From JACPDH01 sp051305935 (GTDB lineage: Bacteria; Acidobacteriota; Thermoanaerobaculia; Gp7-AA8), in contig JBPPMG010000270.1 in the NCBI GenBank assembly GCA_051305935.1, positions 1 to 20,165 of the forward strand: a stretch of DNA of 20,165 nucleotides, written 5' to 3'. Position 1 is the first letter of the stretch, and each line of letters starts with the position of its first letter. This document shows, in pieces, positions 1 through 7,706 of this stretch. The notes below the pieces were generated by a model that had not been told where the DNA came from, searched no databases, and worked only from the letters and a program-made list of their open reading frames with translations. A program made the position numbers and the translations under genes.

Positions 1-25
1 GCGCATTCAATTCCGCCCTTTGATC

Positions 26-144
26 CCCCCGGTCTTCGACCGGGGGCTAAATTCGGCCGTCGCTACGCGACGCGGCATTGCGCGTACGGCATCCTGACGT
101 GGACCTGACTCCAACGAAACAGCCCACGGCTTTCACCGTGGGCT
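26..144. repeat. REP-like cluster of three short hairpins
   Basis: Three perfect inverted repeats lie close together: a 9-bp stem with a TTC loop (26-34 with 38-46), a 6-bp stem with a TAC loop (58-63 with 67-72), and a 9-bp stem with a 6-base loop (121-129 with 136-144). Clusters of G+C-rich hairpins like this are typical of REP/BIME elements mobilised by RAYT transposases; no transposase is present here. The last hairpin could also stop transcription of the dipeptidase gene that ends at 257 on the minus strand, but no T-run follows it. The rest of 1-256 shows no supportable gene. Confidence 0.55.
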
Positions 145-220
145 GCCTAACATCATCTGCTTGACTTCTGACTCGAAATCTTTGACCTGCTCCCTGTCTG
201 CTTTGGCTCTTGGCCTGCTT

Positions 221-250
221 ATCGCCTATCGCCTCATCGCCTCATCGCCT
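221..250 (-). repeat. Degenerate heptamer/octamer array (AGGCGAT type)
   Basis: Four near-identical units of 7 to 8 bases, ATCGCCT or ATCGCCTC on the plus strand, sit head to tail just downstream of the dipeptidase stop codon. The same unit reappears as arrays at 1988-2015 (opposite strand) and around 2155-2178, so related arrays flank the dipeptidase gene on both sides. Confidence 0.6.
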
Positions 251-256
251 GCAGTC

Positions 257-1915
257 CTACGGCACCGCCGCAGGAACTGGCGCGGGAGGAGGCTCGGGGA
301 ACGGCGTGACCTTCAGCCCTTCGCCCTGCTCTGCCACGATCGCCTTGTACCAGGGCTCGCAGTAGGCAGGGTGCGTCACCCCGCCCTGCGCGTCACGGAC
401 GTTGCCGTCGAGATACTTCCAGAGAAGGTGCTCGCCGAGCTTGCGCCAGCGCGCCGTGACCATCTCGCCCTGCTTGACCGAGTAGTCGGTGAGGTAGTCG
501 CGTGCGAGGCCCGGGGCCCGGTTGTAGAGGTCGACGGCGGCCTTGTCGATCTCCGGCTGCTCCGCCATGAACTGGCTCTCGAGCTCGCCCTGAACCGTCT
601 GGATGTCGACGATCATGTCGCTGTAGCGCGAGTAGGCCCAGTTCGACACGAAGTTGAAGACCCAGAAACCCGAGTCCCACGAGAACTCGTTGAAGTTTCC
701 GCTGCCGACCGCCCAGCTCTTCGGAACGTCGCGAATGCCGCAGTACATCGGCGTGAAGACGGTGCTGTAGGTGTCATCGAACCCGAACCAGAGGACGCCC
801 CCGATCGGGTTAGGCAGCCACGAGCGCGACTGCGTCACGAACGAGAAGCCGGTCTGCTGCGTGGAGATGGCGCGCTCGTGGACGTACTTCTTCCCCTCGA
901 ACTCCCACTCCATCGGGCGCCAGCGGTACGGAAGCTGAAACGGCCCCGCGCCGACTCCCTTGGTCATGTCGAACTCGGTACCCTCGTAGTGGTCGCGCAT
1001 CAGCCACATCGTGTCGCGAAGAGAGATCTTCTTGTCGGGCTTGATCCATAGCGGCATCGGCTCCGCGCCCGGCTTCGCCTTCACGTAATCGATCGAGAAC
1101 TCCATCGACGGCGCCGCGCGGCGGAAGACGCTCCAGACGCGCGCTTCGCAGAAGCGCAACGCGCCGAAATCGAGCGGCGCATAGGTGTCGGCAAAACTGA
1201 ACTCCGCGTCCTTACCCTTGAACCAGCCCTTCTCGCGCGCGAAGCTGATGACATCCTTCGAATAGAGCGTCGTCGCGGGATCGTTGAGAGGGAACTGACG
1301 GATCCGCGCCTGGTTCGCGTGGGCGGAGATGGTGCCGTCGGGAAGCTTCCGCGCGACCCAGAGGGCGCCCTTCTGCTTCTCGCCCTTCCCGATCATCTCC
1401 ATGATCCAGACTTCGTTCGGGTCGGAAATCGAGAACGACTCGCCGCTCGACGCGTAGCCGAACTCGTCGAACAGCGCGCCGATGACCTCGACCGCCTGCC
1501 GCGCCGTCTTCGCGCGCTCGAGCGCGATGTACATCATCGAGCCGTAGTCGATGATCCCCGAGGGGCCCGCGAGCTCCTTGCGTCCGCCGAAGGTCGTCTC
1601 GCCGATGGCGACCTGGTACTCGTTGATGTTTCCGACGACCGAGTACGTCTGCGCCGGCTGCGGGATTCGCCCGAGGAACTTGCCGGTGTCCCACTCGACC
1701 ACGTCGCGCATCGCGCCGGGGGCGTGTGCTCGAGCCGGCGTGTAGTAGAGCTCGCCGTAGAGCTCGTGCGAGTCGGCCGCGTACGTGATCATCGTCGACC
1801 CGTCGGCCGACGCGCCCTTGGTGACCAGGATGTTCGTGCACGCGCGGGCCTCGGGAGAGGCTCCCACGAGCGCGGTTGTCGCAAGAATGGCAATGGCGAT
1901 TCGCTTCGAGATCAA
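257..1915 (-). CDS. Secreted C69-family dipeptidase
   Basis: A 552-residue protein of peptidase family C69 (PepD-like Ntn hydrolases that cleave dipeptides using an N-terminal cysteine). The start chosen is TTG at 1915: it has AGGAGGA at 1921-1927 with 5-base spacing and opens a clean signal peptide (KR, then a hydrophobic stretch, then ARA). The first mature residue is then Cys26 of ACTNILVTKGAS, the expected catalytic nucleophile. Other family-like stretches are DGSTMITYAADSHELYGEL, NEYQVAIGETTFGGR and EVWIMEMIGKG. The frame stays open up to 2194, but that extension translates a palindromic repeat and has no ribosome site. The C-terminus is proline/alanine-rich. Likely periplasmic or exported. 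It lies 247 bases downstream of the permease/peptidase fusion on the same strand, so the two may act together in peptide salvage, which is inference. Confidence 0.9.
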   Translation of the reverse strand: MISKRIAIAILATTALVGASPEARACTNILVTKGASADGSTMITYAADSHELYGELYYTPARAHAPGAMRDVVEWDTGKFLGRIPQPAQTYSVVGNINEYQVAIGETTFGGRKELAGPSGIIDYGSMMYIALERAKTARQAVEVIGALFDEFGYASSGESFSISDPNEVWIMEMIGKGEKQKGALWVARKLPDGTISAHANQARIRQFPLNDPATTLYSKDVISFAREKGWFKGKDAEFSFADTYAPLDFGALRFCEARVWSVFRRAAPSMEFSIDYVKAKPGAEPMPLWIKPDKKISLRDTMWLMRDHYEGTEFDMTKGVGAGPFQLPYRWRPMEWEFEGKKYVHERAISTQQTGFSFVTQSRSWLPNPIGGVLWFGFDDTYSTVFTPMYCGIRDVPKSWAVGSGNFNEFSWDSGFWVFNFVSNWAYSRYSDMIVDIQTVQGELESQFMAEQPEIDKAAVDLYNRAPGLARDYLTDYSVKQGEMVTARWRKLGEHLLWKYLDGNVRDAQGGVTHPAYCEPWYKAIVAEQGEGLKVTPFPEPPPAPVPAAVP

Positions 1916-1987
1916 GGAAATCCTCCTGATGGCCGGACCCGGCCCCGCGAAGAGAACGCGAGAAGGGGCAGTCGTCTTCCGGGGGGA

Positions 1988-2178
1988 AGGCGAGAGGCGA
2001 GAGGCGACAGGCGATGAGCAGGCAGGGAGCGGCATGTGGAGTGCGAAAGCGGAGCTTTCGCGCCGAAGCGAAGCTTCGGATGCGGGGAAACAGGCCGCGC
2101 TTCGCGCTGCCGCGAAAGCTTCGCTTTCGCACTCCACCTGGCTCTCTCGCCGGCTTTCGCCTCTATCGCCTCTCGCCT
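1988..2178. repeat. Palindromic MITE-like repeat between the dipeptidase and M1 genes
   Basis: Outer layer: four head-to-tail heptamers AGGCGAN at 1988-2015 and a degenerate inverted array around 2155-2178. Inner layer: a 27-base inverted repeat at 2036-2062 and 2111-2137 with a single mismatch. Each arm is itself a hairpin with 8-bp stems GCGAAAGC / GCTTTCGC (one mismatch in the left arm's loop region). The spacer holds another GAA-loop hairpin at 2063-2079 (CCGAAGC/GCTTCGG). No transposase is encoded. The right edge runs into the last codons and stop of the M1 fusion gene, so the element has supplied or altered that gene's 3' end. Confidence 0.75.
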
Positions 2179-5100
2179 TCCGCCTGCTTCTCATTGTCGA
2201 ACCTGTTCTTGTCGATCAGGCAGAGCATCGGATCGACGATCGCCCGCGACGGCTCTTCGGCAACGACGAAAGAAAGCTCGTTCAGCCCGTCGCGTATCTC
2301 GCGCTTCGATGACACGAGCAGCTTCCCGTCCCCCTCACCCGCCCCGTGGATCGCGATCGTCACAGCCTCGCGCATCGGAATCGCCGACTCCGCGCCGTCC
2401 TTGCCGACCCGCGACTTCGCCGCCCTCACGCGCAGCGTCACATCCCAGCGGCCGTCGGCTCGACGCGCCGATGCGACCGACTCGAGTCCGACGTCGTAGA
2501 GCACGACCTCGCTCAGCCACTCCTCGACGTGCTGCCGCGCCTCGTTCGGCGCTGCGGCGAGAAGCTTCGCCTTCAGGTCCGCGGTCGTCGCCGCGTGCCC
2601 AGGTCCCGACTTCTCCGCGTAGAGATCGCGCAGCGCCCGGTTCACCGCGTCCTCACCGATGAGATCCGCGATCGCGTGCATCACGAGCGCCCCCTTGCCG
2701 TAGTAGATGTGCGCTTCGTTCGCGACGCGGTCGAGCGGAGGCTCATCGCCGGCCTGGTCGCCGCGGCCGGAAAGGTACCGGTCGAGCTCGTACACCAGCG
2801 ACTTGCGAACCTCGCCCTCGCCGAGCGCGCGCCGCATCACCATCAGCTCGGTGTACTTCGTCAGCGACTCGACGAGCATCGACGCTCCCGCCGCGGTCGC
2901 AGGCGAGAGGCGGTGGCCCCACCACTGATGCGCCACCTCGTGGGCGACGCGCCGGTAGACGATGTCGAGCCGATCGGGATCGGACGTGTCCTTCAGAAAA
3001 CCACGCCGATCGACGATGACGATCGTGTCGGCGCGCGCGTGTCCGCCAAAACTCCAGTACGACGGGATCTCGACGATCCGCAACTGCCGGAACGGATACG
3101 GTCCGACGTTTGCCTCCATGTACTCGAGCGTGTCGACAGCCGCGCGCAGCATCCTCTCGACGTTCCGGTCGTGCCCCGGGTGATAGTAGACCTCGACCGA
3201 GACGTTGCCGTGCTGTCGCTTCGCTACCTCGTAGCGCGCCGAGATGAAGTCGAACCCCTCGACCACCGCCGCTTCCGACTTGTAGTGGAAGAAACGCCGC
3301 CCGTTCTCCTCCCACTCACGCTCGAGTCGCCCCGAGGTGATCGCGATCTGGTCGGGCGCAGTCGAGAGCGTGAAGTCGAACGTCACCCAGTCGTCGGCAA
3401 TATCCGCTGTGTCCTGCAGATCTCCACCCGACCCGGGAAGCACGTCCGCCGGCGGCAGCCCCCGCTTCCTGCGCGCCACGGGATCACTCAACTCGTAGCC
3501 TCGGCGGTAGCCGATCGTGGGCAGGCAGAGCCAGCTCGGAATCCAGCTCCCGTTCGCCACGATCGACGTGTCGGGACCTTCGTCGACGAAGCCCGGATTC
3601 GCGAAGTCGAGCTCGAAGCGGAGCTCGGCGCGTCCTCCCGGCTGCAGTGGGCGCTCTAGGTCGAAACGGTACTGGCCGAACCGGTCGTCGCGCGTCCCGA
3701 GCTTCGCGCCCACCATCGACACAACAGAAGCGGAGGCGTCACGCCGGACTGCGACGAACACGCCCGGGATCGCCTCATTGGTGTCGTTCACCAGCTCGTA
3801 GCGGCCGCGCAAGCGGTAGCTTCGATCCTCCGGGCGCAGGTCGATTTTTGCTTCGACGTGCGCGATGCGCGGCTGCGGCAGCGAAGCGATCCGCTTCCAG
3901 CGCTTCTCGTAATCGGCTTTCCAGTCGAGTTGCGCGTTGCGACTCTCCCAGGAGTTCACGACGTTGGTGTTGTAGAAAACCCACGCCCCGCTCGCGACGG
4001 CGATCGCGGCGAAGAGTCCGATCGCGACCTTCACCGCGGGTGTCGCCGCGCCGAGAGTGCGACGCACGCTGCGCCGCCTCGCCCCCGGCTCCTGACGCCA
4101 CATCAGCGAGGCTGCGAGCAAAAGCACTGCCGCGACGGCGGCCCATACCATGATGTACGCGTTGAACGGCGCGACGAAGTGACCGAAGCCATTCATCTCC
4201 GTGTGGACGACTCCGGGCGCGGAGCCGAAACGCAGGAGGTGATGATCGAGCCCCGCGGCACTCCCCCGGTGGATGTAGAACGCGAGGAGCACGAGGATGA
4301 AGAGGCCGGCGTACTTCCCGGGGCTCGCCGCATGGACCGCGATCGCCGCGGCGGCGAAGATCGCCAGCGGCGCGGCCGCGAACCACGCGTAGGCGAGCAT
4401 CACGCCGAAGTCGATCGGGGCGCCGCCTCGCGCCACCTGAATGATCGAGCCAACCACGGAGCCAGTCGCGACGATCGTCACGATCATCGCGCAGAGCCCG
4501 AGCCATTTCGAGATGACGAACACGAGGCTCGGCGCCGGCGTCGCGTCGAGCATCGCCGCCACCGACGTCGCTCGCTCGCGCCACGCGATCTCGCCGCTGA
4601 AATAGATGAGCACGACGGTCGCGATCAGCATCAGCGGCTGCTGGATCGTCGAAAGAACGATGCCCGTCGTCGGGATCAGTGCCGAGCCGTACTCGCCGCC
4701 CGCCACCTCGGCGACGATCTCCGAGGCGGCGAGCGCTGCCCAGAGAAGGTTCAGCGCGAGGAATGGGATGTTTCCGAGAAGCCACTTCACCTCGAGCAGG
4801 GTCGCAGACCCGAGAGCCGCACGATCCGCACGCGCGCCGGCCGACGGAGTCACGATCACGCGCGGAGAGGAGATGGCGACCGAGGGCGCGGAAGGCTCGC
4901 GCGTCACGGCGCGCGCGCTGCTTCTACCGATCACGCGAAACGCGAAGAGACGGTAGAGCACAGCCCATGCGAGCGCAGAGATCGCGAGCCATCCCGCGCG
5001 GTTGAGCAGGAAGTTCCCCTCGAGCGCGACAAGCCGGGTCTCGCGATCCCCGGGCGTCCAGAAGCGCGTCTGCTCGAAGAAGGCCGATAGCCCGAACGGA

Positions 5101-5741
5101 TCGACGAGCGCCGCGAGCGACATCTCTCCCGCCGCGCCCGGCGCCGACGCCGCCATGAGAGGCGAGCTCGCGAGGCTCGCCCCGACGAAGTACATCACAT
5201 AGACGAACACCGCTCCGACATAGCTCGCGAGCACGCTGCGCGACAGGGTCGCGATCGCGAAAAGGATGACTCCGGCCACGAGAATGTTGGGGAAGGCCAT
5301 CACCCCGAGGGCCCAGAGATAGTGGAGCAGCTCGATAGGGCCGATCCGCGACGGGTCCTGCGACGGAAGCGCGAGGGCGAGCAGCATGCCGAGCGCGGAG
5401 AACGAGAACGCCGTCATCGCCGCGAGGATCGATCCGCCGAATCGCCCGCCCAGGAAGTCGAGCTTTCGGACGGGAGTCGCGAAGACGAGCTCCTCGGTGC
5501 GCAGCTCGCGATCGCGCACCACGGCATTCGAGCAGAACACCGCGAGCAGGAAGATCGAGACGAGCGAGAGCAGGCCGATCGACTGCGTGATGCTGTACGG
5601 TGAGTTGACGTGGACGTTCTCCGGCCCGTAGCCGGTCGCCGCGAAGACGAGCCCCAATGCAAAGAAGAGCGCCGCGCCCGCGACGAACGAAACCTGTCGC
5701 GTGTGGTAGCGCCACTCGAATCGAAGGATGTCGATCAGCAT
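2163..5741 (-). CDS. ABC-2-type permease fused to M1-family zinc aminopeptidase
   Basis: A 1192-residue membrane protein. Residues 1-570 form two ABC-2 permease-like blocks, with roughly 12 to 13 hydrophobic segments and the EELVFATPVRKLDFLGGRF stretch typical of ABC-2 permeases. A final hydrophobic segment near 570 leads to an extracytoplasmic region of about 600 residues with the M1 zinc signature HEVAHQWWGH at 934-943. The glutamate ligand is in SMLVESLTKYTE, 19 residues after HEXXH rather than the textbook 18; as I recall, this permease-fused branch shows the same spacing. YYGKG further on fits the catalytic tyrosine region. Such fusions are usually encoded next to an ABC ATPase, but none lies in this window: upstream is a divergent operon, and the downstream dipeptidase is separated by a repeat. 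Start is ATG at 5741. Probable peptide cleavage coupled to transport or membrane processing; substrate unknown. Confidence 0.88.
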   Translation of the reverse strand: MLIDILRFEWRYHTRQVSFVAGAALFFALGLVFAATGYGPENVHVNSPYSITQSIGLLSLVSIFLLAVFCSNAVVRDRELRTEELVFATPVRKLDFLGGRFGGSILAAMTAFSFSALGMLLALALPSQDPSRIGPIELLHYLWALGVMAFPNILVAGVILFAIATLSRSVLASYVGAVFVYVMYFVGASLASSPLMAASAPGAAGEMSLAALVDPFGLSAFFEQTRFWTPGDRETRLVALEGNFLLNRAGWLAISALAWAVLYRLFAFRVIGRSSARAVTREPSAPSVAISSPRVIVTPSAGARADRAALGSATLLEVKWLLGNIPFLALNLLWAALAASEIVAEVAGGEYGSALIPTTGIVLSTIQQPLMLIATVVLIYFSGEIAWRERATSVAAMLDATPAPSLVFVISKWLGLCAMIVTIVATGSVVGSIIQVARGGAPIDFGVMLAYAWFAAAPLAIFAAAAIAVHAASPGKYAGLFILVLLAFYIHRGSAAGLDHHLLRFGSAPGVVHTEMNGFGHFVAPFNAYIMVWAAVAAVLLLAASLMWRQEPGARRRSVRRTLGAATPAVKVAIGLFAAIAVASGAWVFYNTNVVNSWESRNAQLDWKADYEKRWKRIASLPQPRIAHVEAKIDLRPEDRSYRLRGRYELVNDTNEAIPGVFVAVRRDASASVVSMVGAKLGTRDDRFGQYRFDLERPLQPGGRAELRFELDFANPGFVDEGPDTSIVANGSWIPSWLCLPTIGYRRGYELSDPVARRKRGLPPADVLPGSGGDLQDTADIADDWVTFDFTLSTAPDQIAITSGRLEREWEENGRRFFHYKSEAAVVEGFDFISARYEVAKRQHGNVSVEVYYHPGHDRNVERMLRAAVDTLEYMEANVGPYPFRQLRIVEIPSYWSFGGHARADTIVIVDRRGFLKDTSDPDRLDIVYRRVAHEVAHQWWGHRLSPATAAGASMLVESLTKYTELMVMRRALGEGEVRKSLVYELDRYLSGRGDQAGDEPPLDRVANEAHIYYGKGALVMHAIADLIGEDAVNRALRDLYAEKSGPGHAATTADLKAKLLAAAPNEARQHVEEWLSEVVLYDVGLESVASARRADGRWDVTLRVRAAKSRVGKDGAESAIPMREAVTIAIHGAGEGDGKLLVSSKREIRDGLNELSFVVAEEPSRAIVDPMLCLIDKNRFDNEKQAEGERR

Positions 5742-6030
5742 CGCGCGTCAGCCTCGTTGCGGATCGCGACAATTCCGACGCTCGTCAATCACTCTCCTCC
5801 CGACCGGGCGTCGGAACCCGCATGGCGGGAGGACGATTCCGGACGATCCAATCGGACTTGCTCGGTGTACGCGGCTCCGCACGCCGGGTTTCAGACTGCC
5901 GGCCGTATCGCGTATTCGTGAGAGCAAATCCGCGGGGATCAGGTGCACGCGATCCCCAGTCGACACCGATCGTGGCGCACGATCTATAATTCGCCACTCC
6001 GCTCCAACCCAGAGTGACCATAGGGGATTG
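5742..6030. other. Divergent intergenic region
   Basis: This 289-base gap separates the minus-strand permease/M1 fusion from the plus-strand Rieske operon and should contain promoters for both. I see a good candidate for the plus direction only. I translated the gap in the minus frames looking for a remnant of the ABC ATPase that usually precedes this permease family and found none. Confidence 0.6.
5960..5990 (+). promoter_or_regulatory. Sigma70-type promoter for the Rieske operon
   Basis: A perfect TATAAT -10 box lies at 5985-5990, with TCGACA (5 of 6 matches to TTGACA) at 5960-5965. The 19-base spacer is longer than the optimal 17. The start codon follows 40 bases after the -10 box. In this G+C-rich background a perfect TATAAT just upstream of an operon is unlikely to be chance, but the -35 call is weaker. 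Confidence 0.55.
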
Positions 6031-7038
6031 ATGATCGCGTCATCTCGTCTCGATTCGCCGACGCTCGTCGCGTCTCCGGCGCGCGCTTCGCAGCCGCCGC
6101 AGCTCGTGCCGTGCTGGTACATCGTCTGCGCGAGCGGCGAACTGCGCGCCGGCAAGGTGCTGCGTTTCGCCCTCGGCGACCAGCCGATCGTGCTCTTCCG
6201 CGGCCGCGAGACGGGCTTGGTGCGTGCGCTGCCGGCGCATTGCCTGCACCAGGGTGTCGACCTGGCGCACGGAGACGTCGTCGGCGACCGCCTCCGCTGC
6301 CCGCTCCACCACTGGGAGTACGGCGTCGGATGCGAGCGCATCCCCGGCGTCGACGGAACGCCGTTCCCTGGCGTGCGGCCGCGCTTCCAGGTGGCCGAGC
6401 GATTCGGCACGATCTTTCTCCACCTCGGGGGCGCGCCCGCGAATCCAGTTCCCGGATTCACCGTCGACGACCGTGAGCTCTACGTCCTGCACGGCCGGCC
6501 CGTCGAGATCGACTGTCCCTGGTACGTCCCCGTCGCGAACGCGTTCGACATGACGCACCTCGAGACGGTGCACCGCAGGAGGCTGGCGAGCGCGCCGTCG
6601 ATCACGCATCCCGATCCGATGTCGTTCAACGTCAGGTACATGACGGCGGTCATCGGAGCCGGCTGGAGCGATCGCGCGATGCGCCTGCTCTCCGGGAACG
6701 AAATCCGAGTCAATGTCACCTGCTTCGGAGGAACGATGGTGCTCGTCGAGTCGCTCGTGGGACGCCGTCGCGGCTATCTCATGGTCAGCCTCCGCCCGAC
6801 GCGGACGGGCGTCTCGATCGTGCCGCTGTTCGGAGTTCCCCGTACGGCGACGGGCACGCATCTGTTCCACGCGCGCCTGTCGGCAGCGCTCTTCTCCGCG
6901 TTCCTCCGCAGGGACGTCAAGCCACTCCAGGGCATTCGCTTTCCCGCGGAGTTCGTCGACAGCAGTGACGAGACGATCAACGCCTGCTACCGCTACCTTT
7001 GTCAGCTCCCCGAATCTCAGAAAGAGGAGTCCTCATGA
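6031..7038 (+). CDS. Rieske non-heme iron oxygenase
   Basis: A 335-residue single-component-type Rieske oxygenase. The [2Fe-2S] site is C71-x-H73 ... C90-x2-H93 (CLH and CPLHHWEYGV), and the mononuclear iron site is D173-M-T-H176-L-E-T-V-H181, the usual D/N-x2-H-x4-H arrangement. Enzymes of this class hydroxylate or demethylate aromatic, sterol-like or other hydrophobic substrates using electrons from a separate reductase; no reductase is encoded here. ATG at 6031 is preceded by AGGGG at 6022-6026. The frame is open upstream, but the upstream residues are not Rieske-like and overlap the promoter. It is the first gene of the plus-strand operon and its stop overlaps the next start (ATGA at 7035-7038). 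Substrate unknown. Confidence 0.9.
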   Translation: MIASSRLDSPTLVASPARASQPPQLVPCWYIVCASGELRAGKVLRFALGDQPIVLFRGRETGLVRALPAHCLHQGVDLAHGDVVGDRLRCPLHHWEYGVGCERIPGVDGTPFPGVRPRFQVAERFGTIFLHLGGAPANPVPGFTVDDRELYVLHGRPVEIDCPWYVPVANAFDMTHLETVHRRRLASAPSITHPDPMSFNVRYMTAVIGAGWSDRAMRLLSGNEIRVNVTCFGGTMVLVESLVGRRRGYLMVSLRPTRTGVSIVPLFGVPRTATGTHLFHARLSAALFSAFLRRDVKPLQGIRFPAEFVDSSDETINACYRYLCQLPESQKEESS

Positions 7039-7682
7039 GCTCTCTGCTTCCAGGCCTGCTTCTCCTTGCCGCGCTCGTCCCGGTGACGCCTCCTCCCGCA
7101 ACCGCGACGGAAACTGCCTCGCCAGGCACTGCATCCGCGGCGGCCGCGCCAGACGACGAGGCCGTTCACAACGCCCTTCGGGCGCTGAAGGCGACGATGT
7201 CGAAGGCGCTCAACGAGCGCGACCTCGACACGCTCGTCGCCAACGTCGACCCGAACGTCGTCTTCACGACGATGAACGGGGATGTCTGTCGCGGGCCGGA
7301 GGAGATCCGGGCGTACTTCGACAAGATGATGAACGCGCCGGGTCACGTGGTGAAGAACGTCACCGTCTCGTTCGAGGCCGACGCGTTGACGACGCTCCAT
7401 GGCGGTGACACGGGGATCGCGTATGGCAGCTCGAAGGATCGCTACGAGCTGATGGACGGCCAGACCCTCGACATCAGGGGCCGCTGGAGCTGCACGATGG
7501 TCCGCAGCGGCGATCGCTGGCTGATCGCCAGCTTCCACTACTCCGCGAACGTCTTCGACAATCCGATCCTCACGAAGGTCAAGTCGTACATCTCGCGCGT
7601 CGGAATCGCCGCGGCGGTCGGAGGGCTGCTTCTCGGACTGTTGATTGGATGGATGGCCACGCGGCGCAAAGCCGCCGCCTGA
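7035..7682 (+). CDS. Membrane-anchored NTF2-like (SnoaL/DUF4440-type) protein
   Basis: A 215-residue protein with an N-terminal signal-like segment (LLPGLLLLAALVPV), an alanine/proline/threonine-rich linker, an NTF2-like cone fold at about residues 45-170 (ALNERDLDTLVANVDPNVVF at its start, then GRWSCTMVRSGDRWLIASFH as the closing strands), and a C-terminal transmembrane helix at about 190-208 ending in TRRKAAA. The domain therefore probably faces the periplasm. NTF2-like proteins can be small catalytic domains (isomerases, cyclases) or binding domains, and the sequence does not decide which. GAGGAG sits just before the ATG at 7035. The ATGA overlap with the Rieske gene indicates translational coupling and a shared pathway. 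Confidence 0.8.
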   Translation: MSSLLPGLLLLAALVPVTPPPATATETASPGTASAAAAPDDEAVHNALRALKATMSKALNERDLDTLVANVDPNVVFTTMNGDVCRGPEEIRAYFDKMMNAPGHVVKNVTVSFEADALTTLHGGDTGIAYGSSKDRYELMDGQTLDIRGRWSCTMVRSGDRWLIASFHYSANVFDNPILTKVKSYISRVGIAAAVGGLLLGLLIGWMATRRKAAA

Positions 7683-7706
7683 GCGCTTCTCGTCACGACG
7701 GAATCG

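Noticed and set aside
145..151. GCCTAAC as an integron attC core site
   Set aside because: attC sites need a paired GTTRRRY core within roughly 60-140 bases and an imperfect palindrome between. No partner is near, and most other copies lie singly inside coding sequence.
1988..2178. CRISPR array
   Set aside because: Units are 7-8 bases without unique spacers, and no cas genes are present.
1916..2194. 93-residue N-terminal extension of the dipeptidase
   Set aside because: It translates the palindromic repeat, lacks a ribosome site and would bury the signal peptide.
2346..5090. Long plus-strand open frames opposite the M1 fusion gene (for example 2346-3659 and 3858-5090)
   Set aside because: Arginine/aspartate-rich translations with no domains, lying wholly antisense to a gene with clear motifs: typical high-GC shadow frames.
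5742..6030. Remnant of an ABC ATPase gene before the permease fusion
   Set aside because: No Walker, signature or D-loop-like residues in the minus frames of the gap.
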